A DNA stretch of 64,000 bases from Nematopogon swammerdamellus (GCA_946902875.1 OX336340.1:22893566-22957565), one strand, 5' to 3'; shown: positions 47,945 to 59,994, counted from the first letter of the stretch. A program made the numbers and translations. Notes: generated from the letters alone by a model not told the origin.

Positions 47945-50935
47945 CTGAAAGAAAATGCAAATGACTATGATTATGATTTAATTAAAGTTAGCGCCCCTGA
48001 GCCCTGTTGCCACTGGCCCACTGCGACCTAGGAAGATCTATTGTGGTCTCACAAAATAGCTCACTCCCAAGTCGGATTTCCGCTATGAACCGAGTTATAT
48101 TCTTCGAGTTGAGTGCCCTGTTTGGCATGGGTTAAAAATATAACCACCACGAAGGCTTCTACTGTGAATGAGCACTTCACATTTACAAAGGATGTACATG
48201 GCCGTTTCATCCTCTTTTGCGTTTCAACCACCTGCACACCGGTGTGTCGCTAAGACCCATTCGGTGTAGGTGTTTTAGACTGCAGTGTCCTGTGATTAAT
48301 ACCTCGGAAACTCGGAAGTGAATTTACGTGAGTAGGTACCCAGAAAGTAGTGCCTTCGCGTGGTTCCGCTCGGGCAGTTGGAACCAGTGCTGCTTGCTTT
48401 GTTTTTGTGCCCAGGAGAGTATTTCTTGCCGGTATGTGCTTTTTGTTATTCCAAGAATCGGTTCTGGACCGATGGGTGGATTTTCAGCTCCATCCCTAGC
48501 AATTTGATGGCTTCTTCGTTGTCTTCAATTCCACTATGTCCAGGCACTCATCTCAGCGTTACGTTTGTTGTTGGCGCTGAGGTGCTGTAGGACTTGGACA
48601 CACTCACAACTGAGTTTAAAATGTAGCTCATTCGATTCCAGTGCCTTAAGGGCTGCTTGGCTATCTGACAAGATACCTATAGATGTTTTTGTCAGAGTGT
48701 GATCTTCGCTGGTTTTTATGTATGCAATCAATGATCGCATACATTTCGGCTTGGAATACAGTGGCATGTTTTCCAAAATGTGTCGATTTGCGCATCCTTG
48801 GACGCTCTCCGTAGACCCTCGATCCTGCGCGACCATCTTTTTTGGATCCATCAGTATACCACACAATGTCTCCGTCTATGAATGACCTTTAGGACTCTGA
48901 TTCCCATTCGTCCCTTTCAGGTTTTTTTTTTATTTTATAGCATCTTTTGAAATTATACTCCCTCATCATGGCATCTAAAGGCATGCTCACGCACGATAGA
49001 GGTTTCTACGAGATTCCTATAAAGAACCCCCGTTACTTTAGAGTGCCATTTGTCCCTACTACCGACAACTGCCCGTAGCATGGCCATCAGTCATCCATCA
49101 GATATCTCGCTTTGATTTATATGATCTGTGGGAACTCTTTCATCTCTTATAGTCTGAGAGTCAAGAGGCCAGTAGCCATTATGGCTAAAGCAGTCCTGCT
49201 TTGACCATCGCGCGGTCTTAGTCTAAAACAAGAAGAATAAGAAGTCTGTGTTTGTATATTACATTACAAAACTCACCAGTCTCAACGTGGGTTTGAGATT
49301 TTTGCATCCTTTTATAAGATCCCTCTCCTGGTCGTGGAAGGCGAGTCGCCAGCACCGATTCTGTACATTTACATCTTCGATGCCCTTGTTGGGCTTGGGG
49401 ACGACGAGCCAAGTGTTTTTATTGGAATCCCCGCCGAGCTCCTTCTTGCGGTAAGCTTCCGGCCAGCGCGGCAACGTGAACATAATGACGGGCACCAGGT
49501 CCACGTCCACCTCGAACTTGGTCTTCGCGTTCTTGACGTTGACGGTGAATGCCGGGCCGGACTTCTTGCATGAGAGATTGTACGTAACTCTGTCGACCGT
49601 AACCATAGAATCCATAGCATTCATCGCCTTCGCTACCGCGCTCTCCATCCAACTGCGGAACTGGCTTTGCAGGAAGTACTTCTTGTCGTCGCGCCAGTCC
49701 CTCATCACCTTGTGGTGGCTCTCCCAGTGTGGTTGCTTGTCCAGGTTGTCGAAGGCGCTGCCAATTTTGAGTTTGACGAAGCCGGGGATCTGGTTCTCGA
49801 TGATGATGTCATCGTAGTTGATGGGGAGCCGGATGACGACGTCCATGTCGAACTCGTCCAGTTGTCCCACCTTCACGCCGTCGTAGAAGCTGCCCGCGTA
49901 CTGGATCTGCAACGTGAGTTGAGTTCTGAAGTCACTGCCTCTCTTACACTACTTAATAATATTACACATATAGTGAGCATTTTAACTCGAGACAAGGCAA
50001 TCCACCGACGCACCAAAGTAGTCGATATTGGAGACGATATTTTATACCAATATTGATAGGAATAAAATTCCTAACTGACCACCCAGGTGGGCAGTGGTGG
50101 TTTGATAGGAATAAAATTCCTAATCGGCCACCTAGGTGGATGGATTGGGTGGTTCGTTGGGATGGGAATAAACCTTTGGTTTTAGTTATTATAATATTTA
50201 TTTAGTAGATAATAAATTAAAAAAACACATATTTTACATAATATTTTGACTTCTTATTAGTCGTCATCACTTTGTGGTGGCACCGACGACTAATAAAAGT
50301 TGAAATATTATGTAAAATATGTGTGTTTTTTTTATTGATTATGTAAAAACGAAATATAATAACTTTATTAATAATGAAACAAATAAAAAATTAATAAATA
50401 AATAAGGCAACTAAGTAAAAAAAAAAATCAACATTTATTAAATAAAAGAACAAACAAATACAAGTAAGAATCAAGTGCACTCAACATAAAAATTACACGC
50501 ATCAGCTTAAAGAGTATACTACCTACAACAATAATAAAATTATAATCAATTTTATTTCTCATTTCAATTTTGAGTGATGGATGACTGTAGGCACTTGCCC
50601 TTACATGGTACGTGGTGGTATGATAAAATCAGCAGGACGAAATTATCTCGTTCTATTCAGTCTAGCCAATCGTGTCAGTTTCCATTAAAAAAAAAAACTA
50701 ACAGCGAGATGTTCCCATGGCACAAAGGATGTGTGTCAGCACACTCCGATGACAAAACAGAACTGACCTTGCTGGAATATTTGCCATAGTAGTTATCGAC
50801 TTGCTTGATCTTCTCGTGAATTTCATCGAATACCCGTTTGAACACGGCGAACTTTTCCGTCGCATCCTTAATGGATATGAAATTCTTTTCAATTTCATGC
50901 AGGAAATTATCGAGCGGTACATTCTTCCTGGACAT
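47561..50935 (-). CDS. cGLR: cGAS-like receptor (Mab-21/nucleotidyltransferase family), 3 coding exons
   Basis: Exons in order: 50935-50768, 49906-49277, 47944-47561, phase 0 at both junctions, 393 aa, the usual length for insect cGAS-like receptors. These enzymes sense nucleic acid in the cytosol and make cyclic dinucleotides that activate STING. Visible: an N-terminal helical segment (1-56), the P-loop-like GS (61-62) in GSFYDGVKVGQLDEFDMD with Glu74 and Asp76, and the third acidic residue in FEVDVDLVPVI (Asp190). The C-terminal Mab-21 lobe has SYYIKTLFLWEVE and an ILNDAL-like LIGALNDALCQQY. The triad is intact, so catalysis is likely; the ligand cannot be read. The ATG at 50935 has AGCA before it; a 5' UTR exon boundary may lie just upstream (TTTGTTCCAG near 50975). 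Convergent with the TTLL gene. Mab-21-type paralogs without enzyme activity are the alternative. Confidence 0.88.
48200..48880 (-). pseudogene. R1-like LINE RNase H relic in cGLR intron 2
   Basis: Minus-strand frames read WYTDGSKKDGRAGSRVYGE, HATVFQAEMYAI, then after a frame change GILSDSQAALKALES and GHSGIEDNEEA. These are the successive motifs of an RNase H domain (TDGS, AE, SDS, GN-x-x-A with substitutions). Two frames are needed, so it is dead. Same strand as the host gene. Confidence 0.75.
49277..49906 (-). CDS. cGLR: cGLR exon 2 (catalytic core)
   Basis: Encodes residues 57-266, with the GS motif, the E-F-D pair and the third acidic residue. The end LKPTLRL precedes the Mab-21 lobe. 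Acceptor TTGCAG|ATC, donor CTG|GTGAGT. Confidence 0.93.
50060..50160. repeat. Imperfect direct repeat in cGLR intron 1
   Basis: TTGATAGGAATAAAATTCCT followed by a CCACC(C/T)AGGTGG palindrome occurs twice within 100 bp. Confidence 0.6.
50219..50333. repeat. Hairpin element in cGLR intron 1
   Basis: Arms of about 46 bp (AAACACATATTTTACATAAT ... TTATTAGTCGTC and its near-perfect inverse) around an 18-base loop. Confidence 0.8.
50768..50935 (-). CDS. cGLR: cGLR exon 1
   Basis: Encodes residues 1-56 (MSRKNVPLDNFLHEIEKNF ... FKRVFDEIHEKIKQ ... YSSK), an amphipathic helical lead-in to the nucleotidyltransferase core. Donor AAG|GTCAGT. Confidence 0.85.
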
Positions 50936-51184
50936 TGCTGCAGCGGGGGTCGCACGGAGTGACAATATGCGAACTGGAACAAAGATTACTGTTATCAAAG
51001 CTTCACAGATAAAGCTAATACATACCTACCTATTCATTTCGCAAAATGTTAAACGGCAACAAATAGGCAATATGGTGAAATAGCAGCAAGGTCAATGATG
51101 AGTAATAATCAATCATACATTATGTTTTCATCAGTGAAAGGAGATTGCATCATTTTTAGGTTTCCGTATCCCGTACGAACGAAA

Positions 51185-51388
51185 CTCATTGGGCCCACGT
51201 ACGCTACGCACGCGTACGTGGGCGCGTCGGTCTCCATACATTTTATATGGAAGAGTGCAGCACGCAGTGTGTCGCGTAGCGTAGGGTGGCGTGGGCGCAA
51301 TGAAACTGCGTGCTGCACTCTTCCATATAAAATGTATGGAGACCGACGCGCCCAGATTCGCGTGTGTGGCGTACGTGGGCCCAATGAG
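51185..51388. mobile_element. 204-bp foldback element
   Basis: Ends CTCATTGGGCCCACGTAC and GTACGTGGGCCCAATGAG are perfect inverted repeats. Inner arms GACCGACGCG.../CGCGTCGGTC with CATACATTTTATATGGAAGA and TGCAGCACGCAGT are also inverted. The centre is TGTCGCGTAGCGTAGGGTGG. Confidence 0.85.
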
Positions 51389-51399
51389 TTTCTAGCTTT

Positions 51400-51690
51400 A
51401 GTCTACGCCGTCTGTCTGTCTGTCTGTCCGTCCGTCCGTCTGTCCGTCCGTCCGTCTGTCCGAGGGCTGTATTTCTTGAACCGTAATATCTAGGTAGCCC
51501 GTTGAAATTTTCACAGAATATGTGTTATTATGGCGGATATAACAACAAATAATAAAAAATAGAAAAAGTAAAAAATGAAGGGGGATTCCCATACAAGAAA
51601 CGAGTTTTTTTTCAATGTTTTTTTTTTTTGTGGTGCGGAAACCTCGGTGCGCGTGTCCGACTCGCACTTGGCCGGTTTTTTACCTACCCT
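51400..51690. repeat. Dispersed repeat, second copy of 2930-3270
   Basis: Starts with a (GTCT)n/(GTCC)n run and continues GAGGGCTGTATTTCTTGAAC, TTTTCACAGAATATGTG and CGACTCGCACTTGGCCGG. Confidence 0.6.
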
Positions 51691-52370
51691 TGTATACCTA
51701 CATGATCGTGAACGTAAGCGTAGCACCCATCCGTCCCCAAAATGGTGGAAAAGGGGCGAGAAAAGGATGACGCTGGCTCACCCGATGCGGCGCGGAGGCG
51801 CGCGCAAACGTGCCTGCTCGGCTCCTTCTTCCGTTCCCACCGGGTTGGGGCTGCAGCACTCGCCGGAGACTCCGGGGCGACCGCACTAACAGCCGCGGGG
51901 GGTGCGCTCGACCGCAAACACGCGAAACGCGAAGTTGGGTTCGGCGGGAGCGCACAGATACGCACGGCGTATTCAAAATGGGTTGGAGAAGCTCGCTGAT
52001 TGTCCGTTTTCCGACGCGGGAGAGCATGGCTCGTCGTTCCCGGACGCCGGTTGATGGAGATGAGTGATCCGTCAATCTAAACGCGATTAGATGGGTAATT
52101 TGTTGCTAATTAATTAGTTACTGTAATTCTGATTGTAGTTGCTCTATTTATTTTTAATTTTTTTGGGTGCTTCGCTAAGTTCAAGTGAAGTTAGCGAAGC
52201 AACCCCTAAAATTTTAAATATAAAGACTGTGGTGTGTTTGTGTAATGGCGTCGGAGTGGCGGCGGTGGCGCCGCCATCACGATTCACGGCGACGCGACGA
52301 CGACGTCGACGTCGACGGAGCGGGGCGGGGCTGGGCGGCGCGGCGTACCCGCCCGCCCGCATATAACCAA
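51691..52370. other. GC-rich patches between the cGLR and GAK genes
   Basis: 51740-52070 and 52240-52365 are CpG-rich and unlike the surrounding DNA. Overlapping long frames on both strands follow from composition. 52262-52325 has iterated CGACGACGTCGACGTCGACG. No gene is supported; it may be regulatory. Confidence 0.35.
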
Positions 52371-52539
52371 ATTCTACTTACTACCACGGGAGTTCGCGAA
52401 AATATTTTTCATTAATTTATTCTAATTAATTTCTTTGGCTATTGTATTTTTGAGAAATGTCTGGAAAACACAAAACAACATAACATCAACAACGAGTGTT
52501 TTCCAGACTCTGCTGAACTCTGCACTCAAATTGTAATCA

Positions 52540-52790
52540 GCCACGTCAGTGCTTCCCTTCGGTCGTGCCGGCTACACTGAACTGGACGGAAAACATAAAC
52601 TATTTACATAGCCGTTTCGACCGACCTTTCATTCAGTGCGGTGGTATCAACCCGGGCGGGTTAAACTCTACCACCATAAGAAGGGAGTCATCCCTTAGTC
52701 GCCTTTTACGACATACACGGAGAGAGATGCAGTGGGGCTATGCTTTTAAAGTACCGGCCCCACACGGTACAAAGTACCTAGCCAACAGTG
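52540..52790 (-). repeat. SINE-like head 1 + body A (5' part)
   Basis: Minus-strand: CCGTGTGGGGCCGGTACTTT at 52770, CTCTCTCCGTGTATGTCG, then body A to GCACTGACGTGGC near 52545. A TGTCAGTTTCCATAAAAAAA tail piece lies adjacent at 52788 on the + strand, so a rearrangement occurred. Confidence 0.55.
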
Positions 52791-52869
52791 TCAGTTTCCA
52801 TAAAAAAAAATTAAAATTTACTAGGTACCACGTAGAAATACAAAATATCTGAAACAAGCACAATATATT

Positions 52870-54720
52870 TATATGAGGTGCAAAGGCGGACTTATCATTC
52901 CAGAAATGTTTTCCACCAGTCAACCTTTACAGGAGCAATAGAGGCAACATAATTTAAAACAATTAAATGAGATATGATATGAATATAATATGTAGGTAAT
53001 TATGAAAATATAATAAAAGCAAAAAACAAAAAAGGATTGACTTACGAACTTAGACCGTTGTTGCTCAATTAGTGCACGTCTCCTTTGTTCTGTGAGCTTC
53101 CAGAGCCTTCCACCAAAACCGATGTTATTTTCAATAATATGAATGAGTAATCATAAGTTGAACTCTTTGATTGAATGAAACTGTACGCCTACTTACACTG
53201 GCACTTATATAGATATAGTAATAGATAAGATAACTATAACAGCGCTACTTACAAATTTATTTTAATCTTCGAGGAATTTTAATCGAACAATCGGAAGGAA
53301 GTAATTTGTATTATTTCGAACAAAGTATTCAAAAGAATATATATTTATAAAAAATATAAATCTACTTTCATTTACCTCCTTGTACCTAACACAGGAAAAA
53401 CGCTATAGCAACTGGCAGTATTTTGATTGATTTTTTTTATTTGAAATTTCAGGAAACTTTGGAACTCATTTCATGATGCACAGCTAACTGTTAAAGATAT
53501 TCAAGAAATTATTAATAAAGTAACCATCTACTTAAGAATAAACACTTTTAGAAGAAAAAGAACAGTTGATATTATATACCTAGTAGGTACGCCTTTTCAT
53601 TTACCGGTCATAAACTCCATTTTCCTCGTTATTATTATTGATTCGGGTGGGGTGGTGGTCCACAATATTTTTTTTATTGTTTCCAAATGAAGTGGCAGTT
53701 ATCTCAAAGTATCGTCAAGAAGACAGACATTCCTTTCTTTTACGGCAAAGAAAGAGAGAGAGGATTTGAATTATTGTTCGATTTAGTTAAAGTACCACCG
53801 TACTAAACATGCGTTTGCATTGGCTCTGTCCAAATAAATCGGAATGTAGGGTCGGAAAATCACTAATCAATCAGACATAAATATTCTATTCGTTTAAAAT
53901 CACTTGTGCCATCCTTTTTACGTAGGCTTAAAGGAAAATCCCAAGTTTAAATGTTGCCATCTATAAAAACATGCAATACAAGGGCAAGCCCGTCAAGACA
54001 GGATCATTCACAGGAATTCAAAGCATGTCATTTGACCGCTAATATTGATAATTTTTTTATGGAAACTGACACGGTTGGCTGTACATCACCTACAACTGGA
54101 TGATTCTTTTCTTTGGGTAAAATTTCGTAAATGTTGGAATCCGTAATGTTGCCAGGTAAAAAATGAAAAAATGCTCAATTCAATTTGAATTGAATTGAAT
54201 TTGAGAAAACGTTCTTATCACTGTCTGAAATTACTGTTAAGCAATTATGTGGAGAAAATAATATATATTTTACTGTTCCGTATTTTTTTTTACAGATGTA
54301 TAACTGTTAAAATCGTGCTTACTTCGTGTAATTAGTTTGAATAAATTTCCCCATTAAACCCTGGAACTGGCAATTCGGTTATCGCGGGGAAGTGCAGTGT
54401 TGTCTCTTTCATTTTGCATGAATTTTCTGTAGGGCTGTTCCTCTCGAAATTTTCCCACGACCTTCAAAACCAAAGATTATAAATTTTTTTTTTCCTTTAT
54501 TTAAAGGGTTTGTTTCATTATGAAAATGCCAACCCTCTTCATACAACAACAAACCTAACACAATAAAATAATAGACAACAACAAGGAATATAATAATTTC
54601 AAACATACAGACCTACCAAGTTATCTGTGAAGTGGCAGAGCAGGAATTAACAGAAGTGTCGTTCGGCTGTCATATTTGTCAAATCGTTTTCAGTTCGAGT
54701 TTTCTGTCTCTTTAAATCAT
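52870..54720. other. Intergenic, AT-rich
   Basis: No gene supported. A body-A tail scrap (TTTTTTTATGGAAACTGACA) lies at 54055. A short stretch at 53060-53150 looks weakly exon-like on the minus strand but was not accepted. Confidence 0.35.
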
Positions 54721-54746
54721 TTTATCATGCCGAAAGCTATTCACAG

Positions 54747-55070
54747 CGATGCCCGGAATATAATACTAAAAGTAAAATAGTTTTTGAAGAGGATCCTCTA
54801 CAGCAAGCGCCGATAATTCCATTTCATCCGATTTACAAAAGAATATAAATTGCTACAGGATAGTGTTGCCACTTGTAAACCAAATTTTTCCCACATAACA
54901 GATACATTTTAATTTGATGTTTTGTGATTAATTGAATTTTCAGGTGTAAGTAAAGGGCTAATATCCAAAATTGTTAAGGAAAAGAACGCTGCAGAAGAAA
55001 CACGTACAAAAGTCGCAACAGCTGGTAAAATAAGACAAAGAAAAATGGTTTTTTTCATGTTGATTCATTG
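54747..55070 (+). pseudogene. Mariner/Tc1-type transposase N-terminal relic
   Basis: MPKAIHSDARNIILKVK at 54747-54777 is a typical transposase N-terminus and stops soon after. From about 54947 a second piece reads GVSKGLISKIVKEKNAAEET then KVATAGKIRQRK, the helix-turn-helix end and linker of the same kind of protein. The catalytic DDE part was not found. Family from motif memory only. Confidence 0.45.
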
Positions 55071-56133
55071 GACCGTGGGGTCATTTGAAGAAAAGTTCAT
55101 AAATTTTATTCGGTGAGAAAAGAAATACCGAACTACGAAAGGCTTCTGGTACTGAAAAAATAAGGAAAAACACGAAATAACAGCTTGGAGAGCCAGTTAT
55201 TCGCAAGAAAAAAAGAAAAAAAAAACATCCAAAACAATATGCCTGGGGTGTGGCCTATTGATCACGACTAATCATAATACGTGTACAACTGAAATCACAG
55301 CGAAATCAAGTGATCATACTTATATTGTAAACCAGGATTTGAATAAAAAAAATGATTTTTGAGTACATACTCATTTTTCACATTGAAATTGCATCCTCTA
55401 TTTCACTATTTACGAATAAAATTTTTTGCTTATACCAATATTTGGTTTTTAGTTATTTTTCGCAAAATATACTCACTTGCGTAGTTTAGATATCAAGTAA
55501 TAAAATCTATGGGGGGCTATGTTCAGCAGTGGACGTCTTGTGGCTGATAATTGTAGTAAAATAGCTATTCTAAATAGTCAACCAGATATTACGTAAAATA
55601 TCTTGACTTAGGACCCGGCCATATCAACACGGCGCCGCCGCCACCGCGCCACCGTGACAACACCGTAGTAGTAGTAAAGTTCCGGTGCAATCGTGAATAC
55701 CGCCGTTTTATTTGATGTTACACTCTAGAACCATTCCTTTAAAAATAAATCAATAAATCAGTATCAATATTGTTTGCACAAAGCAACATACGAACTGAAC
55801 TGTTCGATAATGAAACATCAAATAAAACGGGGACATCCACAACACTGGCAACAATGAAACGATGGCAGGCAGCGCACCACTCAGTTCACAGATAACTTGG
55901 TCGGTCTGTACGCCACGACACGACGACCGGTGCGCCACCTGAGAGACTTCCTGGCTCCTTCCTGGCTCCTTTAGCTCCTTTCGGCAGGCAGACTTCGGCT
56001 CGAAGGAAAGTGTGGTATGATTGTTGATGTCAAGGAGGATAGTTGATGTGATGGATGAGTGATGTTTTGGTGGCTTAACCCCTCTCGGGCCCACCGCGAA
56101 TTCAAGGTCTTAACTTAACAGCGAGCTGACTAT
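55071..56133. other. Intergenic, no gene seen
   Basis: 55505-55550 is a LINE 3'-end scrap (GGGGGCTATGTTCAGCAGTG). 55690-55830 contains TTTTATTTGATG and CATCAAATAAAACGG as inverted repeats. Confidence 0.4.
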
Positions 56134-56532
56134 ACAGGCTGCTGCAGGATAGGGTTTCGTAACTTCAGGGTTCGAAAGGGGTCCATATTTGAAAACGAAA
56201 AGCTCTGAAACTTTTTCCAAGATTCGGTAATTTTTGGTGAAAATAATTTCATCGAGATTAGGTGGGCGGTTAACATCCGCATTTATTTTATTAAATAAAA
56301 ATAAAATTACTAAATTGCAATTTTTAACTAGTAGAATTGAACTGCATGTAGGTAAATTCCAAACAATTAAAATTAAATGACATGAAAAGAAAAAGGGAAT
56401 TGATCTAGGTCATTGCACTCCCTATACCTAGACAGCACCTCCCTTACTCACTGTCCATCGAGTTTTTATAACAATTTCCAATTTTTTTTTATGAAAAAAA
56501 AAGTACGAAATTTCTATCCTAAAACACCCTGT
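56134..56532 (-). repeat. ACAGGGTGT-ended element, copy 3
   Basis: Inverse of the 34241-34718 family: GGATAGGGTTTCGTAACTTC at the left, TATCCTAAAACACCCTGT at the right. Confidence 0.65.
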
Positions 56533-56889
56533 ATATGCTAAACAATGACACTGGATTCATGTTTCTTAAGCCGCGTCTCTTGCGCATGTTTTTTCGAAAC
56601 AATACACAAAAAACATGAAACAAAAACATTATTTCTCTATGGTTTTCATATTCATAAAAACATTCGCAGGAGACCCGGCTTTTAAGACTACCTACCTAAT
56701 AGTTTTGCAGTTATTAAGACCATATACCCCTTTTCGTTACTGTCCAGTTTTCTGGGTACTCATACATAGTTTGACGTTTCGCGTCAAAAGCAATAGACAG
56801 AAGAATGTCCATGGTCTTATACACCTACTTGTAGGTGAAACGATGCCACATGTCGCGCTATACATAAGGGTGGGTATGAGGGTGGTGTG

Positions 56890-56917
56890 AGAGGGTGTGC
56901 GTGTGAGAGGGTGTGTG

Positions 56918-56962
<45 letters not shown>

Positions 56963-56993
56963 GAGGGTGTGTTTGTGTGTGTGAGGGTGTGTG

Positions 56994-57038
<45 letters not shown>

Positions 57039-57090
57039 GTGAGGGAGGGTGTGTGTGCGTGTGTGTGCGTGCGCGCGTGTGTATGTGTAT
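56890..57090 (+). repeat. (GT)n / (GTGTGAGG)n microsatellite
   Basis: About 200 bp of GT runs interrupted by GAGGG motifs. Frames rich in Val/Cys or Thr/His across it are artefacts. Confidence 0.95.
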
Positions 57091-58135
57091 AATTTATTGT
57101 TAAGCGTTTTTGAGATGGATAACTTACGTAGAAAAATGACAAAAATATATGTACCTATGCTATGAAGAGGATATGCCTTAGTTAGAATAATTACTGGAAA
57201 AAACACGATACGCGAAAGCTCGCCAGATAGAAAAAAAATAACCTTACCTCTGAAAATTACATTTTTTTATTTTGTACCATAATCTAATTTTAAAAATTAT
57301 AGATAATATATGCAGGTTTCAGTTTAAAAATAATTACACATATGTATTTATATACATTATTAAAATAAAAATATTGTTTGTGTATTCCTTTCGCTCTGCA
57401 CACCCACCCATTATTTCATCCGTACAAATAAATTAATATACGAGTACAATCCAATACAATTTTATTTATATTTTCTTTGATAAAAACCTAAATTGGCGCC
57501 TGACTCCAACACTGGAGTTCCGTGAACAAAATGTCACTAATCAAAATCATCCAATGTCAGTTTTCATAAAATTCATAAAGTTCAAGTCGTCCGTAAGATT
57601 TTTTTGAAAAAGTATATTTTATTCGTGTGATTCGGATGCTGTAACAAAATTAAAGTATTGCAGTATGAATGCGGGCAACAACAGACCCATTGTCTATGGT
57701 GAGAAATTGAGTTCAAGTGCCGATACGTGCCGTAAAGTAAACTATTGTCTATTCTTTGCACTGTCACTAATATTGCCATAGTTTTAATATTACCATGATA
57801 TTTAAGGAAAATTCTAAAACCATCCAATGCCTTTTTTTTTGTAATATTTTTGAAACAATTTGCAGACTGGTGTATAATTTGTATTGATAACTTATACTGA
57901 GAGTTTTACTGTTTATATGAGGTCCTGATTTTTTTTAGTCCGATTGTAAAATGTGAAATGCGTCTTACAAAAGTATTTTACCGTTTCTAAGCTGGCAGCC
58001 CTATCCCGTCACTCCAAAAAAATCGGAAAATGGATTCGGTTTGGCTAGCGGATTGAAAAACCTATTGAGACTTTCGAAACGCCGTGATAACGCGTTTACT
58101 AGGGCATAGTGTTGGCCGACTCCCGCTCAGGCGAG
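57091..58135. other. Region upstream of the GAK/auxilin start
   Basis: AT-rich, no promoter motif that I can support. The in-frame TAG at about 58103 means the first coding exon begins after it. Confidence 0.35.
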
Positions 58136-58265
58136 ATGTCGGTGTTCAAGTCGGCCATGGGTTACTTCAGCGGGGCGGCGACAGGCGCCCCCGACAATGA
58201 GCTCGTGGGGCAGCTGCTGGAGATAGGCAACATGAAGCTGCGTGTGAAACGCGTCATCGCCGAGG
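58136..58265 (+). CDS. aux (GAK): Cyclin-G-associated kinase / auxilin, first coding exon (partial gene)
   Basis: Encodes MSVFKSAMGYFSGAATGAPD then NELVGQLLEIGNMKLRVKRV and IAE plus one base, with donor GAGG|GTGAGT. GAK proteins begin with a short helix, then FVGQ-x-V-E-hG-x-x-hRVRRVhAEGGFA; the match is close and ends at the conserved glycine-loop codon. GAK/auxilin binds and uncoats clathrin-coated vesicles and has an N-terminal Ser/Thr kinase domain. The rest lies beyond the right edge, so intron 1 exceeds 5.7 kb. The ATG follows an in-frame stop. Confidence 0.85.
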
Positions 58266-58649
58266 GTGAGTCGCGCCGCGAACTCTCTCAGTTACACGAG
58301 AACACCAACGTCACAATCCATGAATCATATTCGTACCTACAGAACTAAAAGGAATCCTTTTCAACCCACGCAGCAGCTGACAAATGCCATATCCTTGGTC
58401 TTCCTCGTTTTTATTTCACCGCTCAAGATCTACTAGCGTCTTTACGCTGTTGTGTTCATGTGGGTGAACTTGAACAAAGTTTCCCAATTTTTTTTTATCT
58501 TTATATTTTTATGTTATAGAGTATTTCATCAGTATCAACCAAAAAATGAAGATACAATAAAAATTAAACTAATTATGTAAGCTAAACTAATATAAAATAT
58601 AACTAAGTTAAAAACTAAAATTAACCTAAAATTAAAACTAACCTAAAAA

Positions 58650-58800
58650 ATATAAAATATTTCGTCCAGCCCGTCCTCCGTGTCCTGTCCGCGAAGCGAG
58701 CCCATTACACCTGCTGCATTCCCACGCTGGATCGCCAGGCTGACTCTCTGCCTGAAGTATTCACCAGCGCGTTTGTCATTTGCTTTTTCTATTAATTTTT
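58650..58800 (-). pseudogene. Nuclease-like module scrap, same family as 16226 and 29624
   Basis: Minus-strand frame reads GEYFRQRVSLAIQRGNAAGV then MGS-like and a DGLDEIFY end. VSLAIQRGNAA is shared with the two 129-aa ORFs. It lies in GAK intron 1. Confidence 0.6.
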
Positions 58801-59782
58801 TAAAATATTTTTATTGATTTTTTATATTCAATATTTTTATTTTTTTAATTTCTATTTAGTACGTCTGGGCGTCAAAGGGTTAACGCCCACTCATTGACGG
58901 CCAAACGGCCGTCATTCTGGAGTCATTTCTGACTCCCATCCCACTTTCGCCGCGCGGGGATTCGACACCGCGACCGCGAGGCCGGCCGGCCTATAAACTT
59001 TTGAAAAATTTAATTTACGAAATAAATATTACACCCCTTAGCGTATCGTTACCTACTATTGAAATACCTTATATATAGCCAATGAAATTCTTTTGGTGCC
59101 ACATGTCACAAATTCTATAAAAAATAAATTAAACCTAGAACCTCAAAAATGACAAGACTTCAAAATGTATTTTTTTCTGTTTGCGTGCGAAATTGTTTGT
59201 GTGTGTTTGAGGTCAATGGAAATGTTTTTTTAATGATCTATATGAAGTGCTCTCTCGTTCTAATAAGAAAAATTCACTGAAATAGTATTAGACAAATATT
59301 TTTAACAGCGCCCATCTGGGCCCCCGCGGGCCCAACGGAAACGAGCATTGATCAAAGGATTAGGGCCCGCAGGGGCCCTTGGGAACGCAACAATATTAAT
59401 GTTTTTATGAAAAAGGGGCGTCATCTAAACATAGACAAGCTGTGAATATCGTATACGTGAGATAACAGAGTTTGGAAGCAATGACCAGATGCAATTTACA
59501 TATTATGTTATCAACTTATTGTGTATGAGCTGGACACAGTACAATAATAATGTAACTAATAGTTAGCCTCACCATATTTTATATCTAGAATACCCATCGG
59601 CCAACTAGATTGGAACTGAGATCGATCTGATTGTAGCGATCTACTAAATATCTACCAGAATTACCCACCACTAATTGAAAAAATTTATTGTTTTAGTCAT
59701 CCATGAACAAATGCAACTAATTAGTAATTTTATATTTTATTCACTGAAAAAAAAAAACAGAACGGAATTCGAAGAATACGTA

Positions 59783-59983
59783 GTACAGTTGCTTTCACGA
59801 GTCATGAGCACAGATGGACAGTGAAAATAACATTGCACGCAAGTGTATAGTAGTCGAACGACGCGTGTGAGCCCAATAGGCGACGGCGTCGACTGACGCT
59901 GACTGACGAACTAATCGTGTACGTCACGTCCCGTCAAACCAACCAATGAAAAGTGTGCTCATGACTCGTGAAAGCAACTGTAC
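59783..59983. mobile_element. Tc1/mariner-like MITE, 201 bp, TA target
   Basis: Perfect terminal inverted repeats of about 29 bp (GTACAGTTGCTTTCACGAGT then CATGAGCAC) flanked by TA on both sides (59781-59782, 59984-59985). Confidence 0.8.
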
Positions 59984-59994
59984 TAGTTACTTAA

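Noticed and set aside
49369..50056. Several 70-130 aa frames overlapping the cGAS-like exon 2
   Set aside because: Antisense or shifted shadows of the conserved coding exon.
51810..52075. Overlapping Arg/Pro-rich frames on both strands
   Set aside because: Expected from high GC content; no family resemblance in any frame.
53059..53150. Exon-like stretch on the minus strand (GGRLWKLTEQRRRALIEQQR followed by a GTAAGT donor)
   Set aside because: Composition and donor look exon-like, but no acceptor or in-frame start was found upstream and no protein family was recognised. It could belong to an unannotated gene or to a 5' exon of cGLR; transcript data would decide.
56817..57206. His/Thr-rich and Val/Cys-rich frames
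   Set aside because: Translations of a GT microsatellite.
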